Shown here piece by piece: positions 1 through 9,529 of a stretch of DNA of 21,099 nt (position 1 is the first letter of the stretch; every line of letters starts with the position of its first letter). Position numbers and translations under genes: made by a program. Source of the DNA: Cladosporium sp. IMV 00045 (Eukaryota; Ascomycota; Dothideomycetes; Cladosporiales; Cladosporiaceae); the NCBI GenBank assembly GCA_001931905.2, contig MSJI02000216.1, forward strand, positions 1-21,099. The letters are read 5' to 3'. Under the pieces are notes generated by a model. The model did not search any database, had not been told where the DNA came from, and was given only the letters and a program-made list of their open reading frames with translations.

Positions 1-955
1 GCTCCGCATGTCTGCACATCGATGGGGGTCTTCCCTGCTTGTCTGGACGCAGCGCCGCTTACCGCAGTAGCATCCTGCAAGACGAAGCTTTCACCTACGG
101 ATTTACCCACGAAGAGTGGCGGACTTGCCAGCTCAACGCCGACGACGATAACTTTATCACGCGCTGGCTTTACGCACACGATTGGAAAATCGGAATGCAG
201 TATCACAAGGAAGCTGAAGTTCAGACCACGCTTGAAGACGGTCCCAAGTATCTGAGCCAGTGTCTTCGATGGGTTCGCAGCAATTGGCGCAGCAATCTCA
301 CTAGCATGTTTGTTGAGCGTCATTACTGGTGGTAAGCATGCACTCTTCGTGAGAATTATTGAATCTTACTCAGATATTAATCGCCACCACAGGACTCAGC
401 CATGGAGCACGTACTCTGTACTCCAAACGACCGTCACCGCCTGGGCCTTCCCTTACGACTGCTTCATCTTCTACTCCTGGTACAAAGCATCAGAATCGTG
501 GCCGATCGATCAAAGACAGTCACTCCTCATCGGTCTCGCGATATGGACATTTGTCTTCAGCAAAACCGTCAAGCTCTGGGGTCACTTTTTCCGGTACCCG
601 GCCGATGTTGTCTTTATTCCCATCTACATCGCATTTGGATACTTCCACGGCCTGATCAAGTTTTGGGGTCTTCTGACACTCAACGCGGTAAGTACCGATC
701 TCGTCAGTCACGCTCATCATGACAGATTCACTGACGAATGCCCACTAGACCACCTGGGGAAGCAGAGACGGCGCCGACACCGACAACCGCGTCCGTATGA
801 TCCGCCTGCCACGCTACGGCACGCCCGAGCCGGACGGCCGCAAATCCGAGACGTTCGAGTTCACCGACGAGCTCCTCCTCAAGCAAGAATTCTTGCCCGC
901 TTACGAATCCCACAAGCACTCGCGCTTGCCCCTTACGACCCGCTTTCACGACTGA
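1..955 (+). CDS. Family-2 glycosyltransferase (polysaccharide synthase-like), 3' part
   Basis: Membrane glycosyltransferase of the processive GT2 type, expected to polymerise a cell-surface polysaccharide from a nucleotide sugar. The 5' part lies outside the window. Reading starts in frame at position 3 with HIDGGLPCLSGRSAAYR, followed by LNADDDNFITRW and the acceptor-site motif QCLRW (the Q-x-x-R-W signature of processive GT2 enzymes), then SNWRSNLTS. Exons are 1-331, 393-687 and 749-955; both introns are 61 nt (332-392 and 688-748) and start GTAAG. After QCLRW the protein has several hydrophobic segments (around TAWAFPYDCFIFYSWY, LLIGLAIWTFVF and VVFIPIYIAFGYFHGL), as expected for the membrane pore region, and a short polar tail ending TTRFHD. 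Family membership is seen directly. The closest remembered relatives are the fungal Cps1-like/GT2 proteins needed for hyphal growth on solid surfaces in plant pathogens; that link is from family knowledge. The polymer made is unknown. Confidence 0.88.
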
Positions 956-3900
956 ATGACTTGTTTGTCCAACTTGCTACACACCGCGCGCATTCGATAC
1001 CCTGGCGTCGTTACTTCTTATTTTCCTGCATGCGCAAAATGCACATAGATGTTTAGATTTTCGAGGAGGAGGGGCGGAAAAGGGAGGGAAAGGAGGGTTT
1101 GAGTTGGGCGGTTCATCGCTCACTCGCCTCTATGTGCACAAAAGAGCGTTTTTTTTTTCTGGACACGAAAAAATGAGAGAAAAGGTGAAAAAAGAAACCA
1201 GAAAAAAAAGTCAGAAAATCTACGGTCCTATGGGACAACTTGATGTGAGCGACCATCTGTCCTCGCTCGTTTCGGCGTCTTTCTTCCGGCTGGGTGTAAA
1301 AGTTGGGAAAGCGTTCTGTTTATGGGCTCGATGGAGAGAAAGGGAAGGCAACAAAAAGACAAAAGGGAGCGATCACTTTCTGGTGCGGTCTGTTTTTTTT
1401 TTTTTTTATCTCAAGGAAATGGCGGAACCTATCTCTTTTCCGGGTCGGGTTTGTTTTCCTTTCCTCCTGCTGTTTCTTCGACTGCAAAACCCCCATCGCC
1501 TACATCTCGTTGTACTTGTAGACCTAATATCTTCAACACCAAACACCAATTTACTCAAATTCACACACGTCTTCACCAATTACCAGAACATGACCACAAA
1601 CAACCTTCCACAGTAAGAATTTCACATGCCAGGGAAAAGAAGCTCTCAAAAAAATTTCGCCTCCAATTACCATCCAATCCCACGCCCTGCAATGCACTGT
1701 AAACTACTATAAATGCATTCGCCCGATTCCTTCAAGCGTCTCGATTAGGCGCGTCCTGCAGTGTCACCCCAGGCGGTACCTCTCCTTCTCCTTCTGCTCT
1801 CGCCCCTCCTCTTCCAATCCTCCAACCCCCAACCCCTCCCTCCTTGTCTCCCTGTCCGTCGCGAAAGCATGCATGCACATGCACCCTGCACGCAAGCGAG
1901 GTGCGGCGCCCGTCATACTCCTCGCCGTGATGTGATGTGACTAGAGGGAATCCTGCTCGCTGCCGGCCGGGCGCGCGCCCTGCCACATGGAAAGACGATG
2001 GAGGAGGGGGGTCGGGCGACGTACCACCACCTGCCTGCATCCAACACGCATGCGTGCGTGCGTGCTCGCGCAGCCCGCGGCAGCGGCACATGTCTCTCGT
2101 TTGCCGATGCAGGTAGACGAGACGCCTCGTTTCCCTCGCCTTTCGCCTGGGTAAGTGGGAAAGTCGGGATAGGAAGGCCATGGGAGAAAAAACGAAAGGG
2201 TGTGGTGATATATCCGTTTCCCACGCGCGCAATCAATGGCTGCCCACCGCGCGGCCGTGCCGCCACCAATACAGCCACGATTTTTACTTTCTTGCCGAAA
2301 GGACCGGTTCGCCTGTCTGCCTGCGTCGGCTTTGTTACCTCGAGCAGTACCTACCTGACCTCTGACTAGCATTTCACAGCAGCAGCTAGCCATCATCTTC
2401 ACTGCATCGCCGTTTGCGCCGGCCAGGTGTGCCAGGACGGCCCCGGATGTCTGCGCCGATGAAAGGCTGGAGAAGAATTAAGGGCACAGCTATGTGCAGC
2501 GAGTGTGGCAGACTGGCAGCAAGGCCCATGGATGAGGGATCGGGAGGAGATCGGACACATGCCTGTCATCTGCTTCGATTTTGCTTCGGGCCGTGTCTCA
2601 GCTGTGTTGAAGACTCGATGCACCTACCGTACCCGAGTAAGTACGTAGAGGTGTGTACAGATTCGTCGGCGTTGACTGCGACTGTTGCACGACTCAGCGA
2701 TAGCGTCTGGAAGTGGTGTACAGCCCTCTTCTAAGCATAGCCAGCGTGTGATATTGGGTGAGAAGCTAGCAAGATTAAACCCATGACAGGGCGGATGACT
2801 TGTGTGGGCAAACAGCGGCTTGGGTCGGCGTATGTTCCAATAGTCGGGTGGGCACGACGAAGAAGCCAGAAGGGCCGTTCTTCGGATATTGTCACGATGA
2901 TTGCGATTGTTGTCGAGACGGACGAGAACAGACCAGACTCTGCCAGCCCTTCAGGTCGGAACATGTCTGGGATATGTATGCGAGAAGCAGTAGTGACCTG
3001 TCACTATCCGACAAGGTAGGCATGCAGACCCGTCGTCGTCTACTTACTTCCGGAGCCAGCAACGAGATCACACCACAGCAACGGCTTGACGATCAACGCA
3101 GGAAACTTGAATCTTCCAGCCTGTGTGGATCGTGTTCGCACGACTCATTGCAGACGGTCTTGGCTCTTCCTTCGTTGCACGTCCGCTCCATGGCTCGCTC
3201 TTCAACTCCACACATAGCTTGAAGACCAGACGGCCCACTCTTAACGCCCAGCAGTCTCCATGAGCGGCGCGCTATGGGGTCACGCAGCGGTTCACGCCGT
3301 TGGGATCGCGAAAGACTTCCGCTAGTTGTTCTTTCTGCTCTCACACCTGCAGCAGCATGTGCTGTGCTATAGGTCCCGTTGGTGAAGTACGGCATTAGCG
3401 AGCATGTTTCTACGACTGTCGGCTGGACAATCTTCCCAGCCTCAAAAGTATGCTCGATCCATGGGCGAGAAACGTACCGGAAAAAAGATAAAGAAACGTT
3501 GAAAGGGTGTAGCCGAATTCGTAGCTGATCTTGTCAGCCTCCGAGCCTCCGTGTCAGCCTACTTGCCAATAATGGCAGGCGTGAGGTAACGGGGCGTTGT
3601 TGGGTGACGCGATCGATTGAACTTGCGAGTCATTGCCTTGCAACACCTTCGGCGAGCCGGCCACCACATTCGACAATTCTTCATGCTTTGATATACCCTC
3701 CCCCCGACTATAGTGCAGGGTTCCTCCACTGCTTGTGATGATATGCTAACACCACCTCCGCCACCAACACTACTACTACTGCCACAAGTGTGATCATCGC
3801 CTTTCCCGCTCCCGTCGTAACATGCCGACTTGCGAGACCATACGAGGCATATGTAGTACCATCACGAATCGCAAATTCAGCCGCACATGATCTGCTCCTC

Positions 3901-4665
3901 ATGCAAATCACAAACTTTCCTGGAAAGTCTAAAGAACAAGGGTTTCCCTGATATCACCACGAGACCGCGTCCGACACAAGGAACCAGCCGCGGAGATTTT
4001 CGCGAACAACCAGAACAAACATGTAACCGTTTAAGCCACAGCTCTCTACCCTGCCGCGTCTTATGAGAAAAGACCAGAACACCAGACTACTGTAAATCCC
4101 ACCTTCAGCCGCCCCAGGAAGCGAGCTTCGGCCCTTAACACAGAAATATTATACATATCACCACCGTGGCATGCGTGGTCTGCTGGTCAGGTGAATTCCT
4201 TTTTCCTTGTCGGAGCACGCCCGCCTCCGAATGGCAAAAAATCACGGATGTCCGGCATGGCTCGCTTGCAATTCCACTTACTGGGTCTGGGTTCTGGAAG
4301 TTGTTTGCGCGAAGGATTATCCGGTCAGGGCTGATTGCGTGCATTGTTTCTTTGCCCTTCTGGCTATACGTGGCTGACGAGGCAGTATTTCGCGAACTTT
4401 AGCGGAGTCGCGGGCGAGATTTCGCTCTCGCTTGTCCATGGGAATAAACACGTGAAGATGGTGAGCCGTTCAGAGGCATTATTCTTTTCTAAGCGTGAGG
4501 TTGGGATTGGTGGACTTTTTACTTTCTAGCATGTTTACCGAGGCCTTGTCGCGTAAATTCGATGTGATCAGAAGGATTGACCTGTCTAATGAGGGATGGC
4601 AATCATTGCGATTCGCATGCGACTAGCTAAGGGCTTGTTCAGATCGTGAATTGCAAAGCGGGTAT
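956..4665. other. Gene-poor intergenic stretch, 3.7 kb
   Basis: No open frame here gives a protein I recognise. The frames present are short, overlap on both strands, and contain no convincing start, splice or domain pattern. The first few hundred bases after the glycosyltransferase stop hold homopolymer runs, including ten T at 1149-1158 and fifteen T at 1393-1407, and are probably its 3' flank. A TATAAAT-like string lies near 1709. Around 1740-2060 the plus strand is C-rich and then GC-rich. A CACGTG E-box occurs at 4449-4454. Since the glycosyltransferase and the aldolase gene converge on this stretch, it is not required as a promoter for either. A small lineage-specific gene, a non-coding RNA or a decayed gene could be hidden here, but nothing in the sequence demonstrates one. 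Confidence 0.6.
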
Positions 4666-5758
4666 CTAGAGGCTCTCCTCGAGCTGCTTGAGGCCCTGGT
4701 AGACCTTCTCCCACTTAGCCCACTCCTTGTCGCCCTCCTCGAAACCGCCAGCAATAGGCAGACGGGCACCCTTGTTGCCACCGATACCCCAAACGCGAGA
4801 AACGGCCTCCTTCAAACCGACAACACCCCAGCGCGCGACGAGCTTCTCGCCCTCGCAAATCTTGAACTGCAGGTCGCGCATCTCTTGGACTTCCTTCTTC
4901 GTGATGCCCTTGGCGAGGCTGTCGTTGAAGAGGTTGAAGAGACGGACAACAACGCGAGGGAAGCAGCCTGCCAGTCCGTCAATGGCGGCAACGCCGCCGA
5001 TTGCAAGGACTGGAAGAAGGTTCTGACCCAGACCGGTGAAGACGCTGAAGTGCTCGTGATCGATGTTTGGCGAGGCGGCGATCAACGTCTGGTCGTCAAT
5101 AATGCCGTGCGAGAGCTTGGTGCCGACAATGTTGGGGTGCGCGGCGAGCTTCTCGAATGTCGAGGGCGCGATGTGCAGGTTGTTGGTGACGCCCGGGTAG
5201 TGGTAGCTGATGATTTGTTAGTCCTATCGACGTTGACATTCGGAGCGAAATTGATTCAGAGCAAACATACATCATGATGGGCAAGACGGCCTTGTCAGCC
5301 ACGGCCTCGAACCATCGCTGGATGCCAGTCTGAGAAACAGCAGTCGCGAAGTAGCCAGGGCTCAACACCAACACCGACTCGGCACCGGCTTCCTTGCTCT
5401 CCTTGATTTGCTGCAAAGTCTCTTCGACATTCTGCGTGGCCGTGCCGGCAATGATCTGCCTATCTTTGTATCCTGCATCGTCAAGAGTCTTTCTCTGACT
5501 TCTGATGAGCTCGTTGCGCTCCTGGTTCGTGATGTGAACTGCCTCGCCCGTGGTGCCGAGAATGACCAGGCCTTTGATACCGCCTTTCACGAGGAAGAGC
5601 GAGTGCTCTGATTGTGCTTCAAGGTCAAGAGGTGGCGAGACTTCGTCGTATGCTGCCGAGCCTTCTTTGGCGAAGAATGTAGGGACAGGAACGTAGATGC
5701 CCGCAGGAGGAGGGGAAGAGGGCGAGCCTCTGCTCGTGTTGTGGATTGGGATGGACAT
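4666..5758 (-). CDS. DapA/HOGA-family (class I) aldolase or lyase
   Basis: Schiff-base aldolase/lyase of the dihydrodipicolinate synthase superfamily, 342 residues. Exons are 5758-5271 and 5206-4666; the 64 nt intron has donor GTATGT, branch site GGACTAACA (minus-strand reading of 5216-5224) and acceptor CAG. Joining them gives the family Tyr motif YHYPGVT (Tyr164) exactly across the junction, which supports the splice. Other landmarks are the N-terminal GIYVPVPTFF strand, the phosphate/carboxylate-binding-type loop LGTTGE (residues 68-72) and the Schiff-base lysine in GTKLS (Lys193), 29 residues after Tyr164 as expected for the fold. Length is slightly above bacterial DapA (about 290-300) because of a Ser/Pro-rich N-terminus. 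Fungi make lysine by the alpha-aminoadipate route, so a DapA role is unlikely. By family knowledge, fungal members include 2-keto-3-deoxy sugar-acid aldolases (L-galactonate pathway) and HOGA-like enzymes; the substrate cannot be read from sequence. It is divergently placed from the Artemis-type gene. Confidence 0.9.
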
Positions 5759-6310
5759 CTCGATGAGAGACTTGAAGATCGAGTAACAGTTAGGTTTTTA
5801 ACGTGAAGACACAATGGGGAGTAGATGCTACAGTGATTGTGAAGGTAAGAAGATGATCAGTCTCCCTTGTGTCTACGGGTGTGCGAATGCGTTATCTTTC
5901 GTCATTTCTCACTTCCATGTCAAAGACCGAGAGTCGGCGAGCGACATTGTTGTTGGTCCCCACCTCGGCGGCGGGGCAGCTGTTTCGCTGCAAGGTCGGC
6001 CGTCACTTGCCCGACAGGACGAAAGATAGACCGAAAAGTATGTCGGAGGACTTCAATGCGTCAATCGTCCATGGCCAGACCACTGTTGAGAGGATTCGCG
6101 CTGTATGAGACGAACGATGGGACGAACGACCACAGATTTGCAAGTTGCAAAAATGAAGAAGTGAAGTCAAGGCTCACGTGATGCACTAGTCTCCTTTCGG
6201 TCGCGGCGACTTCTCTCTACACGAAGAAACAGTCGCCTTCGAAACAACCTCAACCCATCAACATCGAGCATGGGTTCGAATCTGCGCCAATCGCGCGCTC
6301 ACAACAAGGA
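5759..6310. promoter_or_regulatory. Divergent promoter region between the aldolase and Artemis-type genes
   Basis: A 552 bp gap separates two start codons facing away from each other, so it must carry both promoters. It contains no supported gene. An 8 bp palindrome TCACGTGA lies at 6174-6181, about 130 bp before the repair-gene ATG; CACGTG cores are bound by bHLH factors such as the Cbf1/CPF1 type in fungi (family knowledge; binding here is inference). No clear TATA box is seen close to either start. Confidence 0.6.
6174..6181. promoter_or_regulatory. TCACGTGA palindrome (E-box/CDEI-like)
   Basis: Perfect 8 bp palindrome with a CACGTG core, about 130 bp upstream of the start of the DNA-repair nuclease gene. 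This is the type of site recognised by fungal bHLH regulators. CACGTG cores also occur at 4449, 15744, 17433 and 19325 in non-coding sequence of this window, so a single site is weak evidence of specific regulation. Confidence 0.4.
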
Positions 6311-6335
6311 ATGTCAACATTCGACGGCAAAGTGA
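6270..6335 (+). promoter_or_regulatory. Upstream ORF overlapping the Artemis-type start codon
   Basis: An ATG at 6270 opens a 21-codon frame that ends with TGA at 6333-6335, 25 nt inside the main coding sequence and in a different frame (+1 relative to the ATG at 6311). If the transcript leader includes 6270, scanning ribosomes meet this ATG first and terminate downstream of the main start. The ATG contexts are AGCATGG for the uORF and GGAATGT for the main start. The arrangement is seen directly; an effect on translation is inference and depends on where transcription begins. Confidence 0.5.
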
Positions 6336-8515
6336 AAGAATTCCCAGACATCCGCATCGACCACTTTCGCCTCTCTAACGGGTCCACAAGGCCGCCACTG
6401 GCCTACTTCCTCAGCCATGTGCACTCCGATCACCTCCAGGGCCTGGAATCATGCAAGTCGCCCTTCATCTACTGCTCTCCAGCGACGCGAGAAATCCTAC
6501 TACGCCTGGAGAAATACCCCCACCGGATGAACTTTGCCAAAGGGATCTTGGAAACGAGACAGCAGACTTACCGGCATTTGAAGAAACTGCTCAAGACGAT
6601 ACCGCTGGAGACGCCGACGGTGATCGATCTGGCTCCGGAGAAGTCGATGCGAGTCACGCTTTTCGATGCGAATCACTGTGTTGGCGCGGTCATGTTCCTG
6701 ATCGAAGGCGACGGCAAGGCGGTTCTGTACACAGGTGACATTCGCTCGGAGCTTTGGTGGGTGGACACTCTCAAGCGGCATCCTCTTCTCCTTCCATATC
6801 TGCGGAGTGATAGTGGTCACAAGCCGCTCAAGCAGCTAGATTGTATATATATCGACACCACCTTCGCCACCAAAGACAATCCGTACAAGCACTTCCCATC
6901 CAAAGCCGAAGGCACCTCGGAGCTGCTGCAAAAAGTCTCCAAGTATCCCAAAGACACTGTGTTCTACTTTGACACATGGACCTTCGGCTACGAAGATGTC
7001 TGGCTGGCCTTGTGTGGCTTTCTGGACTGCCAGGTGCACGTGGACGATTACCGCCTCAAGCTTTACCGAGCGCTCGCGACAGGCGATGAGCCCAGAGCTC
7101 CGGAAGCCGCTCGCTTGTTCGGGTATCAATGTGGGAATCATATGAAGGAAGGGTGCTTGACAACGCGCCATACGCGACTGCACTCGTGCGAGCAGGGCAC
7201 CGGCTGTGCGGTCTTCAGCAAAGGTACGTGGTCAGATATTGGAAGCTTTGCAAGTCAGTGCTGACGTGACAACCAGACTTCGTACGCATCACGCCCATCA
7301 TATCCCGCCACGAGGGCGAAGAAATCGCCGAACTCGGAGCTGGCGGCGGCAAAGGCGACCTTGATCAGCAGCACGAGTTCGAAGTTGGAGACATCAGTGA
7401 TCTGAAAAGTCTCGTTTCGCTTTGTGCAATGAGGCTTCGAGACAAGCCGCAGCTCCGCGAGAGTGTGGTGAAAATGTTAGGCTATATGGCAGCACGGAGT
7501 CAAGTGAATTCCATCAAGCTTGACCCGTCAGTCTTGCTCTCGGACGCAACAGGGCTTAACAAAGAGGACTTGACTGCGCTGGAGAACCTGCCGATAGACA
7601 GTCTTGTCGATGCTTTGATCGCGATGGCTTCCAAAGAGCATGAAGACAAGCTCGACATCGAGACAAAACCTGCCAATCCACCAGAAAATCGCGGCAACAG
7701 CAGCCTGTCTAAACGCATAGTAAGTCCCGCAAAAGTCCCCTGAACCCCACCGAGCCAACCTCATTAACCCAATAAAGACCTTCCCCTACTCCCGCCACTC
7801 ATCCTACACCGAGCTCTGCCACCTGATCGAAGCTTTCAAGCCCAAAGACATCTGGCCCTGCACGGTGGAAAAAGCCAACTGGTCGGCTTCGCAGTCCATG
7901 GGCTTCTTGTTCGGCCACCTCTATGATTCCAGCTGCAAGTTCGCGCACGACCAGGCGATGTTTTGGCGGATGAAAGATGGAGGGCTGGCCGTCTCTGAAT
8001 CGAAAGGTGAACCTCTCGATGCTGATTTTAAACGGGATGATGGTGAGTTCAGCAGTAATGGGGCTAGGGGAAATGGCGAGAAGCGCGCACATGTATCAGA
8101 TCAGCTTGCGGGTGGATACACGGAGACAAGTGGCAGTCGCGCACCGGGATCAGAAACGCCCCGAAAGGAGTTTTCGAAGACCAGCGCTTGCTCTGCCGGC
8201 CATGAAGCTCTGCAGTCATCGCAACCTAACCGCCCACAACCACCCGAGTCGACAAACGCACACAAACCCATCGAACCTGCCAACACATATGCGAATTCTC
8301 GAAAACGACGCCATCAAAGCGAAGAAGAAGATGAAGGAGAACCGAAAGACCATTCTACTCCCAACGAAACACCACCACTACTCTCACCAAGCGAATACAC
8401 AGCAGCATGGCAGCGAGAAGCCTTCTCAGCGGCGCTGGGGACGTCGTCGATCGATTGGAGTGATATCAGGCTTGTTAGCGTTGAAGGGCACCAGGAGAGG
8501 GAGGAAGAATTGTAA
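6311..8515 (+). CDS. SNM1/Artemis-type DNA-repair metallo-beta-lactamase (DRMBL protein)
   Basis: Nuclease of the SNM1/PSO2/Artemis group, 697 residues, expected to process DNA ends or interstrand crosslinks in the nucleus. Exons are 6311-7223, 7277-7719 and 7778-8515; introns are 53 and 58 nt with GTACGT and GTAAGT donors. Domains in order: metallo-beta-lactamase fold with the metal-binding motif HVHSDH (residues 36-41), DANHCVGAVM (119-128) and YTGDIR (140-145); the beta-CASP region including GYEDVW and QVHVDDYRLKLYRAL; then the DRMBL signature TFPYSRHSSYTEL (from 453). A long polar Ser/Pro-rich tail follows, with a basic RKRRH cluster near 627-631 next to an acidic EEEDEGE stretch, a plausible nuclear localisation signal. 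The HVDDY and YSRHSS patterns fit Artemis-like members better than Pso2. Odd point: HCVG replaces the usual HCPG. The ATG at 6311 is chosen because it precedes the conserved fold and the upstream ATG at 6270 is out of frame. The ORF ends at TAA inside a GTAAGT string, so a further 3' exon is possible but not needed. Confidence 0.9.
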
Positions 8516-8684
8516 GTACATGTAGACAGGAATCATCGAAAGACACTCAAGTATCCTGCAATGATGAAGTATGGTCACAAGACGAAGAGCGCCAGTTCAA
8601 TTGAATTGCCATCATCACAAAGTCTCAATTTCATTGCCGTTTCATACTAAAGTCATATCTATCCCCCGACCTCATCCCAGAAAT
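8516..8684. other. Short gap between convergent genes
   Basis: Only 169 bp separate the stop codons of the Artemis-type gene and SCD1, which converge. The two 3' UTRs therefore probably overlap or nearly so. No terminator-like structure or other feature is evident. Confidence 0.5.
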
Positions 8685-9529
8685 CTACTGCGGCGGCACG
8701 CCCGCAGCCTGCTTCGCCTCGCCAAAACTATCCCTACCGCTCGCAAAGACCTTGTCGAAATCATACTCGAACCACCTGATATCCGGGTTGAGGCCAGCGA
8801 ACTTCCACACACCATTAACCTTCTTGTACCAGTGCGTGTTGTACGAATGCGCATGGCCCTTAACAGCAACGTGCTGACGGGTCTCGTCGCTGTACTTCTG
8901 GTGCGGGACGCGCAGCTGGTGGTAGCCGATGATTTCGTCGTCGGACACTTTCTCCCACTTGGTGCCGCCGATGAAGTGCTGCGTCATCAGCGTCGGGTCG
9001 CCGAGCACGTTGGGGTCGGAGGCCATGGTGACGAACTCGTCCGCCGGCATGGCTTCCCAGATCTTGTCGAGGAAGGAGCGGTAGTCGATGCGAAGGGTGG
9101 GGGCGATGCATTTGCTCAGGCGAGCCCAGTCTTTGGTGTCGTAGCTGCAGGCCCATTCGTAGACGGCGGCCATGCAGCCTTGCATTTCTGTTGGAGGGAA
9201 GGGTTAGCTTTGTTGCGTTGCGATGTTGTGAAAATGGTGGGTTGTTGGTAGAGCTGCTGGCGAGAGACGGGGATACAGGAGCTGTTGTTTGTGTCCTTCT
9301 CGCTCGATGTGTTGTTTTGTCCATTGCCATCTGGACATGGCCGTATACGTGGTGCGAAGTTGAGGGAGACGATCATGGGAAAACGCCATTCTCCAATCCC
9401 TTCATCACCCCAAACCAGACCGCCTCTTCACAAGCAAGCCAACATCCCCCAAGGAATGGCGGGCGAAGAAAGAAACTTACCCTCGCATGAAATGAGCTTC
9501 ACCGGCTCAAGCTGAGTGAGTTCGGCCAT
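8685..9529 (-). CDS. SCD1: Scytalone dehydratase (DHN-melanin pathway)
   Basis: Dehydrates scytalone to 1,3,8-trihydroxynaphthalene and vermelone to 1,8-dihydroxynaphthalene in melanin synthesis. The spliced product is 183 residues (the rice-blast enzyme is 172). Exons are 9529-9481 and 9187-8685, joined through a 293 nt intron (donor GTAAGT, acceptor CAACAG). The N-terminus [20 protein letters not shown] leads into [13 protein letters not shown]. By alignment to the rice-blast enzyme numbering plus two, the active-site residues are all present: Tyr32, Asp33, Tyr52 (in RIDYRSF), His87 (in [13 protein letters not shown]), His112 (in HQLRVPHQ), Ser131 and Asn133 (in GHAHSYN). Val77 matches Val75 of the rice-blast protein, the site of the carpropamid-resistance Met change, so this allele is the ordinary type. 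The fold is a small NTF2-like alpha+beta barrel. No PKS, naphthol reductase or Cmr1-type regulator gene lies nearby. Start: the only ATG giving the full N-terminus after splicing. Confidence 0.97.

Noticed and set aside
1104..1616. 170-codon plus-strand frame after the glycosyltransferase
   Set aside because: Made of Lys/Phe/Arg-rich translation of homopolymer A and T runs; no conserved features.
2800..3222. 140-codon plus-strand frame with several cysteines, considered as a small effector-type protein
   Set aside because: No signal peptide, no recognisable fold, competing overlapping frames, and no promoter or splice evidence. Kept only as a remark on the empty interval.
4651..5277. 208-codon plus-strand frame opposite the aldolase exon
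   Set aside because: Leu/Val/Glu-rich shadow of the coding strand of the aldolase; it crosses the confirmed splice junction.
6271..6290. GGTTCGAATCT string resembling a tRNA B box
   Set aside because: No matching A box, acceptor stem or anticodon arm is present upstream, and the site is in the leader of a protein gene.
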